DNA of 44,851 nt from Acidobacteriota bacterium. Lineage in GTDB: Bacteria > Acidobacteriota > Blastocatellia > Pyrinomonadales > Pyrinomonadaceae. The DNA lies in NCBI GenBank assembly GCA_021323895.1, contig JAJPKD010000162.1, positions 1-44,851 on the forward strand, in the 5' to 3' direction. Position 1 is the first letter of the stretch; each line of letters starts with the position of its first letter. A program made the translations under genes and the position numbers. The notes beneath the pieces were generated by a model. That model searched no databases and had not been told where the DNA came from. It saw only the letters and a program-made list of their open reading frames with translations. Positions 1 through 8,071 of the stretch are shown here, piece by piece.

Positions 1-1
1 A

Positions 2-187
2 GCCGAACCGACCGACAAGTACGCAGACATTCACGTCGATACAGAAAAGTCGCACGAGGTCTATAAGAAGTGGCTGGCCCAAACGCGACCTGCTGATCGA
101 TATTCGCCCAACGGCGAGCGCCGGCCCTACTGGATGCTGCGGCCACTGAAGCCGGCGCGGGAGTTTTACAAACTGCCGAAAAAGTAG
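2..187 (+). CDS. 3' end of an unidentified protein
   Basis: An open frame enters from the left edge and ends with TAG at 185-187, giving 61 residues of a C-terminus. It is rich in Lys, Arg, Tyr and Pro and ends in FYKLPKK. There is no recognisable motif or membrane segment. The frame is taken from the absence of stops and from its ending 33 bases before the next gene. The family is not recognisable from this fragment. Confidence 0.5.
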   Translation, partial: AEPTDKYADIHVDTEKSHEVYKKWLAQTRPADRYSPNGERRPYWMLRPLKPAREFYKLPKK

Positions 188-220
188 GACACACAGGTCC
201 ACGCGACCTATAATGCCGCC

Positions 221-1660
221 ATGTACTTCAAGCAATTTTATCTCGGTTGTCTCGCGCATGCTTCCTACTTGATCGGTTCGGATGGTGAAGCGGCCGTTGT
301 CGATCCACAGCGCGATGTCGATCAGTACATCGACGAAGCCGCAACGCAGAATCTAAAAATCAAATACATCATCGAAACGCATCTGCACGCAGACTTTGTC
401 AGCGGCCATGGCGAACTTGCCGACCGAACGGGAGCGGAGATCGTTTTTGGCAAAGAGGCGGGTGCGGCGATTCCGCATCGCGCCGTGAAAGATGGAGATG
501 AACTGGCGATTGGTCAGGTGAAGTTGCGGATCCTCGAAACGCCGGGTCACACGCCGGAGAGTATTTGTGTGTTGGTGAGTGAAACCGAAGATGCGGGCAA
601 GGATGCCCGCGCTCCAAGCGAGAACGCTGGCGCACCGAAACTTCTGACGGGGGACACGCTGTTCATTGGTGATGTCGGACGGCCCGATCTTGCGGGCGGC
701 CGCGGCTATACGTCGCAGGACATGGCCGCGATGATGTACGAGAGCTTGCACGAAAAAATTCTGAAGCTGGATGACTCGACCGAAGTTTATCCGGCGCATG
801 GCGCAGGCTCGATGTGCGGCAAGAATCTTTCGACCGAGACATCTTCGACGATCGGTCAGCAACGCAAATTCAACTACGCGTTGCAGCCAATGACGAAAGA
901 TGAGTTCGTCAAAATGATGACGACTGATTTGCCGGAAGCCCCCGCGTACTTCCCGAAAGATGCGGAGATAAATCGCACGGGCGCCGCGCCTTTTGAAGAC
1001 TTGCCGTCGCTCCGGTCGATGTCGCCTGCCGAAGTTGATGAATGCGCAAGACACGGCTCCGTGATTCTCGACGTGCGCACGGCCGATCAATTTGGCGCCG
1101 GCCATGTGCCGGGATCATTGAACATCGGCTTGGGTGGGCAGTTCGCATCGTGGGCAGGCACGTTGATTCCGATGACTGCGCCTATCGTGCTGGTTGCTGA
1201 ATCGGAAGAGAAAGCCGACGAAGCGCGCATGCGTTTGGCGCGCGTCGGTTTGGAGAACATCAAGGGCTATCTCGCGGGTGGCATTGAAGCGTGGCAGCAG
1301 TCCTCATTCGATGTGGCAACCGTTCCGCAGATCAGCGTGGCCGATTTGAAGAAGATGATCGAATCGCGTTCCGATCTGCAAGTGCTCGATGTGCGCCGGC
1401 CCGCTGCATATGAAAGTGGTCATGCGCCGCGCGCGGTAACAGCGCCATTGTCAAAGCTGCGCGAAGCGTGGACATCACTGAACTTCGATCCTACGAAGAC
1501 GACTGCGGTCATCTGCGCGGGCGGATATCGATCGAGCGCGGCCACGAGCATTCTGCAAGCCGCTGGATTCACGGATCTACTTAACGTGACTGGCGGAACG
1601 ACTGCGTGGATCAAAGCCGGGTACGATGTCGAGATGCCGGCGAAAGCGGCGGCGCATTAA
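221..1660 (+). CDS. MBL-fold hydrolase with two rhodanese domains (persulfide dioxygenase-like)
   Basis: This 479-residue protein has a metallo-beta-lactamase domain (about 1-250) of the ETHE1/persulfide dioxygenase type. The metal motif HLHADFVSGH is at residues 54-63, with further ligands near GDTLFIGDVGRPDL and YPAHG. Two rhodanese modules follow (about 270-360 and 370-470). The first lacks the catalytic Cys. The second keeps it as CAGGYRS (C432), so only one is likely a sulfurtransferase. Known relatives oxidise glutathione persulfide or move sulfane sulfur; the exact substrate here is inferred. Residues 125-132 (AGKDARAP) are encoded by a palindromic repeat also found elsewhere in the window, inserted in a loop before the GDTLF motif. 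The start at 221 gives the family-typical MYFKQF N-terminus; no strong ribosome site is seen. Confidence 0.9.
   Translation: MYFKQFYLGCLAHASYLIGSDGEAAVVDPQRDVDQYIDEAATQNLKIKYIIETHLHADFVSGHGELADRTGAEIVFGKEAGAAIPHRAVKDGDELAIGQVKLRILETPGHTPESICVLVSETEDAGKDARAPSENAGAPKLLTGDTLFIGDVGRPDLAGGRGYTSQDMAAMMYESLHEKILKLDDSTEVYPAHGAGSMCGKNLSTETSSTIGQQRKFNYALQPMTKDEFVKMMTTDLPEAPAYFPKDAEINRTGAAPFEDLPSLRSMSPAEVDECARHGSVILDVRTADQFGAGHVPGSLNIGLGGQFASWAGTLIPMTAPIVLVAESEEKADEARMRLARVGLENIKGYLAGGIEAWQQSSFDVATVPQISVADLKKMIESRSDLQVLDVRRPAAYESGHAPRAVTAPLSKLREAWTSLNFDPTKTTAVICAGGYRSSAATSILQAAGFTDLLNVTGGTTAWIKAGYDVEMPAKAAAH
590..616 (+). repeat. hairpin repeat, GCTCC-tail family, inside coding sequence
   Basis: GCGGGCA (593-599), loop AGGA, TGCCCGC (604-610), then GCTCC. 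It lies in frame within the MBL/rhodanese gene and is read as AGKDARAP. The same element recurs at 1662-1772, 11798, 17882, 23290 and 42949. Confidence 0.85.
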
Positions 1661-1661
1661 A

Positions 1662-1772
1662 GGAGCGCCGACATCCTTGTCGGCGGGTTGCGAGCATCCT
1701 TGCTCGCGTTTTGGCAAACTTCAAGGAGCAGGCAGGGATGCCGGCGCTCCGCAGGCAAGATGCCTGCGATCC
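1662..1772. repeat. cluster of four hairpin repeats, GCTCC-tail family
   Basis: Four related hairpins lie between the MBL gene and the aminotransferase gene. The first is in minus orientation (GGAGC, then GCCGACA-TCCT-TGTCGGC, 1662-1684). The second is GCGAGCA-TCCT-TGCTCGC (1690-1707). The third is GCAGGCA-GGGA-TGCCGGC-GCTCC (1728-1750, one mismatch in the stem). The fourth is GCAGGCA-AGA-TGCCTGC-GATCC (1751-1772). Stem sequences differ while pairing is kept. Together they fill almost the whole intergenic space. Confidence 0.85.
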
Positions 1773-1778
1773 ATTCAC

Positions 1779-3092
1779 ATGAACACAACTCAATTCCCTA
1801 GGCGCAACTTTCTTTCGCTCGCCGGCAAAGGCCTCGGCTTGGCGGCGCTGTCATCATCGACGGTCGCCTCGCTGCTCAAAGAAATTCAGGCGGCGACGAA
1901 ATCGATCGCTCATCTCACGCCCGAACAGGCGGCGATGGACGAAGACTATTGGTCCACGATTCAAAATTCCTTCACCGTCACGCGCGGCATTATCAATCTG
2001 AACAATGGCGGGGTCAGTCCCAGCCCGCGCATCGTTACCGAAGCGCTCGTCCGTTACATCTGGCAGCAGGAAGACGCAACCGCCTACACGATGTGGCAGA
2101 TTCTCGAGCCGCAGTCGGAAACGATCCGCACCGGCCTCGCGGAAGTGTTCGGCTGCGATCGTGAAGAGATCGCCATCACGCGCGGCGCGTCAGAGGGACT
2201 CGAAACGTTGTTGCTCGGAATGGATCTCAAGTCCGGCGACGAAGTCTTGACCACGACGCAGGATTACGGGCGTATGCTGACGACGATTCGTCAGCGCGAA
2301 CAGCGTGAAGGCATCAAGCTCAACCTTATCAAGATTCCGATTCCGCCGAAGGACATCAACGAAATCACCGCGGCCTTTGAACGGGCGATCACGCCGCGCA
2401 CGCGACTGATTCAGATTGCTCATCAGATCAATCTCACCGGGCAGATCACTCCGGTCAAAGCCGTCTGCCAGATGGCGCGGCGTCACGGTGTCGAAACGAT
2501 TGTCGATGGCGCGCATTCGTTTGCGCAGTTCTATTTCAAGCAGCCGGATCTCGATTGCGACTACTTTGCTACGAGTCTGCACAAATGGCTGTACTCGCCG
2601 AAAGGCACGGGACTGCTCTACATCAAGCGCGACAAGATCGCGAAGATTTGGCCGCTGTTCGCCGCGGAAGACAAACAGAAAGCCGACATCCGCAAGTTCG
2701 AAGAGATTGGTACGCATTCAGCTGCACCCAGGCTAGCGATCGGCGAATCGATTCTTTTTCACAACGCCATCGGCGGCAAACGAAAGGAGGCGCGCTTGCG
2801 TTATCTCTCGCGTTATTGGATGGACAAGCTGAAAGACGTGCCCAAGATTCGCTTCAACACTTCGTTCGATCCAAGCCAGATGTGCGCGATTGCGAATGTG
2901 CAAGTCGAAGGGCTCGATCAGGGAAAGATCGGCAGTTATCTGTTCAGCAAGCATCACATCTTCACGACCCCAATCGTTCACGAAGAGTTCGTCGGCATTC
3001 GCATCACGCCGAATGTCTATACCACGCTCTGGGAATTGGATCGCTTTTGCGAAGTGATGACGGACGTCGCGCGCAAAGGCTTGCCGGCTTAG
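1779..3092 (+). CDS. Tat-exported class V aminotransferase-fold PLP enzyme
   Basis: This 437-residue protein belongs to the aminotransferase class V family (isopenicillin-N epimerase/cysteine desulfurase-like). The N-terminus has a twin-arginine signal (RRNFLSLAGKG, then a hydrophobic stretch), suggesting folding with PLP before export. The PLP-binding region shows VDGAHSFAQ and SLHKWLYSPKG, with the Schiff-base Lys at about residue 269. NLNNGGVSPSP near the N-terminus fits the substrate-side glycine-rich segment of the family. The frame is open upstream to 1626, but that part is made of hairpin repeats. The ATG at 1779 puts the Tat motif at the correct distance, so it is preferred. Substrate unknown. 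Confidence 0.88.
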   Translation: MNTTQFPRRNFLSLAGKGLGLAALSSSTVASLLKEIQAATKSIAHLTPEQAAMDEDYWSTIQNSFTVTRGIINLNNGGVSPSPRIVTEALVRYIWQQEDATAYTMWQILEPQSETIRTGLAEVFGCDREEIAITRGASEGLETLLLGMDLKSGDEVLTTTQDYGRMLTTIRQREQREGIKLNLIKIPIPPKDINEITAAFERAITPRTRLIQIAHQINLTGQITPVKAVCQMARRHGVETIVDGAHSFAQFYFKQPDLDCDYFATSLHKWLYSPKGTGLLYIKRDKIAKIWPLFAAEDKQKADIRKFEEIGTHSAAPRLAIGESILFHNAIGGKRKEARLRYLSRYWMDKLKDVPKIRFNTSFDPSQMCAIANVQVEGLDQGKIGSYLFSKHHIFTTPIVHEEFVGIRITPNVYTTLWELDRFCEVMTDVARKGLPA

Positions 3093-3110
3093 TCACCTTC
3101 ACTTCGAACT

Positions 3111-3509
3111 ATGCCGCCCCGCTGGACGCACATCACGATTAACACTGCCGACATCGACGCGTCAGTTGATTTCTACACAAGCCTCTGCGGCCTTTCGATT
3201 GTTCGCGATCGCCGGCTTGAAGACCGCCACAACGTCTGGCTCGGTCCGGCCACGAATCCCGGTGAAGATCCAACCTTCGTTTTAGTGATCGTTCAGGACG
3301 AAGTTAAGTTCCGACTCGATCACTTCGGCTTTCAATGCGATTCGCGCGCAGAGGTCGATCGCATTGCGGAACTCGCCAGGCAAAAAGACTTTCTGGTCGA
3401 ACCGCCCACAGATGTTGGCGGCGTCGTCGGCTACTTCGTGATGGTTCGCGATCCCGATGGGCATCTTGTCGAGTTCACTTTCGGACAGCCGCTGAAGGGG
3501 TTAAGCTGA
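3111..3509 (+). CDS. VOC (glyoxalase/bleomycin-resistance fold) protein
   Basis: A 132-residue single-domain vicinal oxygen chelate protein. The opening THITINTADIDASVDFYTS matches the first beta-alpha-beta unit, with a possible metal ligand His near residue 7. FRLDHFGFQC starts the second unit, and VRDPDGHLVEFTFGQ carries the usual terminal Glu ligand. Such proteins are glyoxalase I, dioxygenase or antibiotic-binding types; the sequence does not decide between them. It starts 18 bases after the aminotransferase stop and ends 6 bases before era, so it may be co-transcribed with both. Confidence 0.85.
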   Translation: MPPRWTHITINTADIDASVDFYTSLCGLSIVRDRRLEDRHNVWLGPATNPGEDPTFVLVIVQDEVKFRLDHFGFQCDSRAEVDRIAELARQKDFLVEPPTDVGGVVGYFVMVRDPDGHLVEFTFGQPLKGLS

Positions 3510-3515
3510 CGGCGA

Positions 3516-4421
3516 ATGTCCACGAACCAATCTGATTTCCACGCCGGCTATGTCGCGCTCATCGGTCGTCCCAACGCCGGCAAATCAACTCTGCTTAACC
3601 GGCTGGTCGGCGAAAAGATCGCCGCCGTCTCAAACAAACCACAGACGACTCGCTTCAAGATTCTTGGCATTGTGACTCGACCGGACGGCCAGATCGTCCT
3701 GGTTGACACGCCGGGCGTGCACAAGCCGGGGTATGAGCTGAATCGGCGGATGATGGCGGCGGTGCACGATGCCTTGCTCAGCGTGGATTTGGTGTGCGTG
3801 ATTCGCGATGCGTCCGTGTCCACCGGCAATGGCGATCGATTCGTGCTCGATTTGGTGAAGCAATCAGAGAAGCCGGCGCTGCTGCTGCTGAACAAGAGTG
3901 ACAAGCTCAAAGAGAAATCAAAGTTGCTTCCGTTACTCGAATGGTATCAAGCCCAACACGAGTGGCAGGCGATCATCCCCGTGTCAGCTTTGAAGGGCGA
4001 CCAACTTGATCAGCTCCTCTCAGAAATGATTCATGCGCTGCCGGAGAGCGAACCAATTTTTGCTGATGATGAACTAACCGATCAGCCGCTGCGCGCGATC
4101 GTCGCCGAGATCGTGCGCGAGAAAATTCTCGAATCAACCGGCGAAGAACTTCCTTATGTCACCGCCGTGGTCACGGAAAAATGGGAAGAGGTGCGCGCGG
4201 ATTTCACGCGGATTTACTGCACGATTATTGTCGAACGCGAGTCGCAGAAGAAAATCATCATTGGCCATGGCGCACAACAGTTGAAGCAGGTCGGGATAAG
4301 GGCTCGCCACGAAATCGAGAAGCTTTTGGGCCATCGCTGTCATCTCGAACTATTCGTGAAAGTAGAAGCCGATTGGCGTGAGCGCGACCACTTGCTGGAT
4401 GAAATGGGAATCCGATCGTGA
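3516..4421 (+). CDS. era: GTPase Era, ribosome assembly factor
   Basis: This 301-residue protein is full length for Era, which binds the 3' end of 16S rRNA during 30S maturation. G1 is GRPNAGKST (17-25), G2 lies in KPQTTRFKI, G3 is DTPG (64-67), G4 is NKSD (126-129) and G5 is SALKG. The C-terminal KH domain contains KKIIIGHGAQQLKQVG, the GxxG-type RNA-binding loop, and ends in LELFVKVEADWRE, as is usual for Era. Its TGA stop overlaps the GTG start of prmA, so the two genes are translationally coupled. Confidence 0.97.
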   Translation: MSTNQSDFHAGYVALIGRPNAGKSTLLNRLVGEKIAAVSNKPQTTRFKILGIVTRPDGQIVLVDTPGVHKPGYELNRRMMAAVHDALLSVDLVCVIRDASVSTGNGDRFVLDLVKQSEKPALLLLNKSDKLKEKSKLLPLLEWYQAQHEWQAIIPVSALKGDQLDQLLSEMIHALPESEPIFADDELTDQPLRAIVAEIVREKILESTGEELPYVTAVVTEKWEEVRADFTRIYCTIIVERESQKKIIIGHGAQQLKQVGIRARHEIEKLLGHRCHLELFVKVEADWRERDHLLDEMGIRS

Positions 4422-5311
4422 ACTCATCGTCGCCAAAGACGTGGTTCGTCGTCGCCGTGAGCGCGATCGGCGACGCAAATGAAGCAATCGAATATGGACT
4501 GATGGAAGCAGGCGCTCTCGGCACTGAAACCGACGACCGCGGCGAACCGGTGACGGTGCGTGGGTATTTCGAAAACAAGCCTAATCTCGAAGTGATGCGT
4601 GAGAACTTGAACCGCGCGCTGCGAATTTATGAATTCGCTTCATCGGCGATCCTCAATCTTGATTTGCAGGAGATTGCCAATCACGATTGGCTGGCCGAGT
4701 GGAAAAAGTCGTGGCAGCCGGTTCAGGTCGGCCGCTTCGTTATTGCGCCGCCATGGTCAGAACCGCCTGCGGTAGCGGGCGGGCCAAACACTGAACCAAT
4801 CCTAATTCGCATCAATCCCGGCATGGCCTTCGGCACCGGCACACATGAAACAACGCGTCTCTGCCTCAAGGCGATCGAAAAATATTTTCGCGGTGGAAGT
4901 TTTCTAGACGTGGGGACTGGCACGGGAATCCTCGCCATTGCGGCCGCGAAGATGCGCCAGAAACCCGACCGTGAGGGAGGGCCGCTTGAGATACGGGCAC
5001 TCGACGTCGACGAGGACGCGATCACCATCGCCAAAGAAAACGCCGATTTGAATCGTGTCGCCGAGCAGATCGATTTTCGTATCGGCACCGTTGACGAGCA
5101 AACGCCTTCCGCAGATTTCGTTTGCGCGAATCTGACCGCGCCGGTGATTGTGGAGTTGTTACCCGCGCTGATCGCCGCAACCTGCGGCAGGTTGATCTTG
5201 TCCGGGATCCTGGACTCGCAGATTGAGATGGTCCGCTCCGGGTTAGCGAAACTTGGCGTTGCTGATGCTGAGATCGATCAGGACGGCGAATGGGTGGCGC
5301 TGATGATTTAG
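4418..5311 (+). CDS. prmA: ribosomal protein L11 methyltransferase
   Basis: A 297-residue SAM-dependent methyltransferase that trimethylates ribosomal protein L11. DWLAEWKKSWQPVQVG (about 90-105) is the PrmA N-domain linker. INPGMAFGTGTHETTR (132-147) is the family signature. FLDVGTGTGILAIAA (162-176) is the SAM site and CANLTAPVIVELLP is the NPPY-equivalent catalytic segment. The start is GTG overlapping the era stop (GTGA). Residues 116-123 (PPAVAGGP) come from a palindromic element in the loop between PPW and the FGTGTH signature. This loop varies in length in the family, so function is likely kept. Confidence 0.95.
   Translation: MNSSSPKTWFVVAVSAIGDANEAIEYGLMEAGALGTETDDRGEPVTVRGYFENKPNLEVMRENLNRALRIYEFASSAILNLDLQEIANHDWLAEWKKSWQPVQVGRFVIAPPWSEPPAVAGGPNTEPILIRINPGMAFGTGTHETTRLCLKAIEKYFRGGSFLDVGTGTGILAIAAAKMRQKPDREGGPLEIRALDVDEDAITIAKENADLNRVAEQIDFRIGTVDEQTPSADFVCANLTAPVIVELLPALIAATCGRLILSGILDSQIEMVRSGLAKLGVADAEIDQDGEWVALMI
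4763..4782 (+). repeat. palindromic repeat inside prmA
   Basis: CCGCCTGC, loop GGTA, GCGGGCGG: an 8-bp stem with one T:G pair. It is in frame and encodes PPAVAGG in a variable loop of PrmA. Its sequence differs from the GCTCC-tail family, so it is a separate palindrome type. Confidence 0.7.
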
Positions 5312-5324
5312 AAAGTTGATTAAT

Positions 5325-5378
5325 CGTTTAGAGTCGGCACTTGTGCCGACCGGGCGGGACAAGTCCCGCCTCTAAACG
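5325..5378. repeat. CGTTTAGAG-bounded composite palindrome
   Basis: Outer arms CGTTTAGAG and CTCTAAACG enclose two inner hairpins, TCGGCACTTGTGCCGA and CGGGACAAGTCCCG. It lies between prmA and rsmE. The same bounding word recurs at 19094-19117, and related forms occur at 6151, 9184 and 10956. Confidence 0.8.
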
Positions 5379-5389
5379 AAACAAAGATA

Positions 5390-6148
5390 ATGACTCGTCG
5401 CAGATTCTACGCACCACCGCCCGCCTTTTCGGACAATCGCCGAGACGTCACGCTGAGCCCGGATGAGACTCGGCATCTGCGCGACGTGCTGCGTCTCAAA
5501 GTTGGCGATGAAGTCTATGTGTTCGATGGAGAGGGCCGTGAGTTTCGCGGTGAGATCGCGGAAATCGATCGCTCTTCTGCGCACCTTACTATCGAAGCGG
5601 AAGTCGAGCCGGCGCGACCCGAGTCTCCGCTCCATCTCACCATTGCCGTCGCTTTGCTCAAAGGCGAGAAGTTTGATCTCGTGGTGCAAAAAGCCGTGGA
5701 ACTCGGCGTCAGGTCGATTGTCCCAGTCGCTACGTCGCGAGCTGACGTGAAGATAAAGAGTAAAACGGACGCTGACCGAAAGCTGGCGCGCTGGCAACGC
5801 ATCGCCCTGGAAGCCACGAAACAATGCGGGCGCGCGCGTTTGATGGAGATTGGTTCGCCGGTACTCTTCGCAGATTTGATTCAGCGATCGACGAACGATG
5901 ATTCGTTAAGACTGATGTTTGCTGAACGCGCTGGCGACTCGCTTGATAGTGCTATCGAGAATCAATCAGAGCCGCGCAACGTGATTGCCTTGATTGGCCC
6001 AGAAGGCGGATTCGCAGACGAAGAAATCGAGCAGGCTCGCGAGGCCGGCTGGAAGATCGTCACGCTGGGCGGACGCATCATGCGCGCCGAGACTGCGGCG
6101 ATTGCCTTGGCGGCGCTGCTGCAAAATCGATTTGGTGATCTGCGATGA
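5390..6148 (+). CDS. rsmE: 16S rRNA (uracil1498-N3)-methyltransferase
   Basis: A 252-residue SPOUT-class methyltransferase acting on U1498 of 16S rRNA. The N-terminal PUA-like domain (1-75) starts with RRFYAPPPAFSDN and includes LSPDETRHLRDVLRLKVGD. The SPOUT domain has KAVELGVRSIVPVAT, LIGPEGGFADEEI (about 205-217) and LGGRIMRAETAAIAALA-type knot residues near the C-terminus, all typical of RsmE. It follows prmA after a 78-base gap filled by a palindromic element, and forms a ribosome-maturation block with era and prmA. Confidence 0.95.
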   Translation: MTRRRFYAPPPAFSDNRRDVTLSPDETRHLRDVLRLKVGDEVYVFDGEGREFRGEIAEIDRSSAHLTIEAEVEPARPESPLHLTIAVALLKGEKFDLVVQKAVELGVRSIVPVATSRADVKIKSKTDADRKLARWQRIALEATKQCGRARLMEIGSPVLFADLIQRSTNDDSLRLMFAERAGDSLDSAIENQSEPRNVIALIGPEGGFADEEIEQAREAGWKIVTLGGRIMRAETAAIALAALLQNRFGDLR

Positions 6149-6150
6149 AT

Positions 6151-6177
6151 GGCGGGACGTAGCCCCGCCTCTAAGCG
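6151..6177. repeat. short palindrome related to the TCTAAACG family
   Basis: GGCGGGACGTAGCCCCGCC followed by TCTAAGCG, between the convergent rsmE and propeller-protein genes. The tail resembles CTCTAAACG of the 5325 and 19094 elements. It could act as a bidirectional transcription stop, although no T-run follows. Confidence 0.6.
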
Positions 6178-6181
6178 AAAC

Positions 6182-7129
6182 CTACTTTTTCTGTAGCACT
6201 CCCACGATTGCGATTCGATTTCCGCTCGAACTCACTGTGATGCGCGTAATTTTTGTCACGCCGGCGATTGAAAAGTTCGCAATCTCCTGCCAACCGGCTC
6301 CCCGCAACGGTACCACCGCAAACATCCTCGAGTCCTTACCCATGAGCAACTTTCCCTCCGGCAACCATGCGTAGTCTTCGACGCCGGGCAGTGTCGCGAT
6401 CAGCGATGAACTTGTAGTGACGCGCGAGTCGTATTGTTTTATCTCCCAATGATCGTTTGCAATCTTGTGCACATAACTAAAGTTCTTCTGATTCGGAATC
6501 TTGCGAATGATGCGGCCCGGATTTTCGGTAACGAATTGCGACTTGCCGCTCTTCAGATCATAAATTTCGAGAAAATTCGGTTTGCCCGTTCCGCCCAGGA
6601 TGAACAGCACCAGAGTGTGATCGTCAATCCAGTGGTGATAACCAACTGGCTGTACGTTCTCGAGAATCAACGAAGGCGCGCCGCCCGCGAGCGGAAACTT
6701 CCAGAGCCTTTGCGTCTTGCCATCAGCCTCGACGCGCACCACCGAAATATTTTTTCCGTCGGGCATCAGCGTCGGCGAGTATTCACTCTCGGGCGTATTG
6801 GTTACTTGCGTGGTCGCGCCGGTCTTGATGTCGTAGCGGTAAATGTCCGCCTGCTTATTTCTAATCGAAGTATAAAGAATCGAGTGGCCGTCCGGCATGA
6901 AGAAGGGTTGGTTGTTGTAGCCTTCGAAGTCGGTGATCTTCTTCGGCTGGCCCAGTTTCAGCTCGCCGCCTTCATGCCGCACATCGACGATGAAGATGTC
7001 GCTGGCGGGAGGCGCGGAGTTTGGCGTCGGCGAAGGCGAGGGCGTCTGAGCTTGATTCGCCGCGCAGGCCAGCACCAGCAATACGAAAATCGATGCGACT
7101 CGAAGCTTCACTTCTCTTATTTCGTCCAT
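6182..7129 (-). CDS. exported TolB-like beta-propeller protein
   Basis: A 315-residue protein with an N-terminal signal peptide (LRVASIFVLLVLACAANQAQ) and then a Pro/Ser/Thr linker. WD40/PD40-type blades follow, such as NQPFFMPDGHSILYTSIR, DIYRYDIKTGATTQVTN and YSPTLMPDGKNISVVRVE, which place it in the TolB-like six-bladed propeller group. It lacks a peptidase domain, so it is probably a periplasmic binding or scaffold protein; the ligand is unknown. The frame is open to 7234, but the ATG at 7129 places the signal peptide directly at the N-terminus and is preferred. Confidence 0.8.
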   Translation of the reverse strand: MDEIREVKLRVASIFVLLVLACAANQAQTPSPSPTPNSAPPASDIFIVDVRHEGGELKLGQPKKITDFEGYNNQPFFMPDGHSILYTSIRNKQADIYRYDIKTGATTQVTNTPESEYSPTLMPDGKNISVVRVEADGKTQRLWKFPLAGGAPSLILENVQPVGYHHWIDDHTLVLFILGGTGKPNFLEIYDLKSGKSQFVTENPGRIIRKIPNQKNFSYVHKIANDHWEIKQYDSRVTTSSSLIATLPGVEDYAWLPEGKLLMGKDSRMFAVVPLRGAGWQEIANFSIAGVTKITRITVSSSGNRIAIVGVLQKK

Positions 7130-7267
7130 GCTGGCGATATAACATGCAAAGTGGCGGGCTTCAAGCGCGCCTGGAGCCTCGCCTTGCACCGTCGCCGCTC
7201 CCTGTGTGATTATTGCGTCAATGAATTCATCCATTCACAAAACCAAGTATACGAGGAGTCGATAAGA

Positions 7268-8002
7268 GTGAAAGCGGAGTTAGCGCAGTTAATCGCTTTG
7301 CAGAATGCAGACACCAATATAAGAAACCTACAGGCCGAAATTGAAAGCATCCCAGAGAGGCGCGCCGAGATCGAAAAAGAATTCGATCAGCGCGCCTTTG
7401 AAATTCGCACGCTGGAACAACAACGCGATGCAGCTTTCCACGAACGGGCCCGCCTGGAAAAAGAGATCTTCGATCAGAAGCAACGCGCCGAACGCGCGGA
7501 CCGAAATTTGATGGCGGCGAAGAAGCCTGACGAATACACCGCCGCAATTCGCGAGGCCGACGCGGCGCGCAAACAAATTTCGGCGTTCGAGACGAACGTG
7601 CTCGAACAGATGGAAGCGTTCGAAACGGCCGAGAACCAGTTGAAAGAGCGCGCGCCGGAAGTTGAAAAGCTGCGGGTCGAAATGGAAGCGAGCTTCAAAG
7701 CATTCGATGAGCAGGTGCAACAACAGCAGAAAGAGGTGGAAGCCGCGCGGGCCGATCGCGAGCGCATTATCAATGAACTGCCAAAACCGATGGCCGCGAT
7801 GTTCAAGCGCATCAGCGCGCGGATTCGCGACGGCGTCGCGGTGGCCGAAGCTCGCAACGGCGCCTGCACTGCTTGTTACATGGCTTTACGGCCGCAAATC
7901 ATGGCCGATGTGCGGCGCGGCGACGAAGTAATCACCTGCGACAATTGCAACCGGATTTTGTATTACGCGCCGGACAAGAAAGCCGAACCGGTGGGAGTCT
8001 AG
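7268..8002 (+). CDS. coiled-coil zinc-ribbon protein (DUF164/CT398-like)
   Basis: A 244-residue protein starting at GTG, with GAGGAG nine bases upstream. Residues 1-180 form a long charged coiled-coil hairpin (ALQNADTNIRNLQAEIESIP and onward). The C-terminus carries two CxxC pairs, ACTACYMALRP and CDNCNRILYY, forming a C4 zinc ribbon. This matches the bacterial DUF164/zf-RING_7 family, whose members have been linked to flagellar or secretion functions in some bacteria; its role here is unknown. The frame is open upstream to 6434, but that part is the antisense of the propeller gene. Confidence 0.88.
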   Translation: MKAELAQLIALQNADTNIRNLQAEIESIPERRAEIEKEFDQRAFEIRTLEQQRDAAFHERARLEKEIFDQKQRAERADRNLMAAKKPDEYTAAIREADAARKQISAFETNVLEQMEAFETAENQLKERAPEVEKLRVEMEASFKAFDEQVQQQQKEVEAARADRERIINELPKPMAAMFKRISARIRDGVAVAEARNGACTACYMALRPQIMADVRRGDEVITCDNCNRILYYAPDKKAEPVGV

Positions 8003-8035
8003 AGTTTCGAGTTCTGAGTTTCGAGTTTATAGTTG
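8002..8035 (+). repeat. heptanucleotide tandem repeat (GAGTTTC type)
   Basis: Units GAGTTTC, GAGTTCT, GAGTTTC, GAGTTTA and TAGTTGT run in 7-base phase from the last base of the zinc-ribbon gene stop codon. It lies between convergent genes. Confidence 0.75.
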
Positions 8036-8071
8036 TGCGCGCCGTTAGGCGTGAACCGGGCGCACTTCAAA

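Noticed and set aside
353-1105. 250-codon minus-strand frame opposite the MBL gene
   Set aside because: It is a shadow of a clearly conserved gene and has no family motif or start signal.
1626-1778. Extended N-terminus of the Tat aminotransferase
   Set aside because: The segment is made of hairpin repeats, and the Tat motif follows the ATG at 1779 at the correct distance.
6434-7267. Long upstream extension of the zinc-ribbon coiled-coil frame
   Set aside because: It is the exact antisense of the beta-propeller gene, and a GTG with a good ribosome site starts the real protein at 7268.
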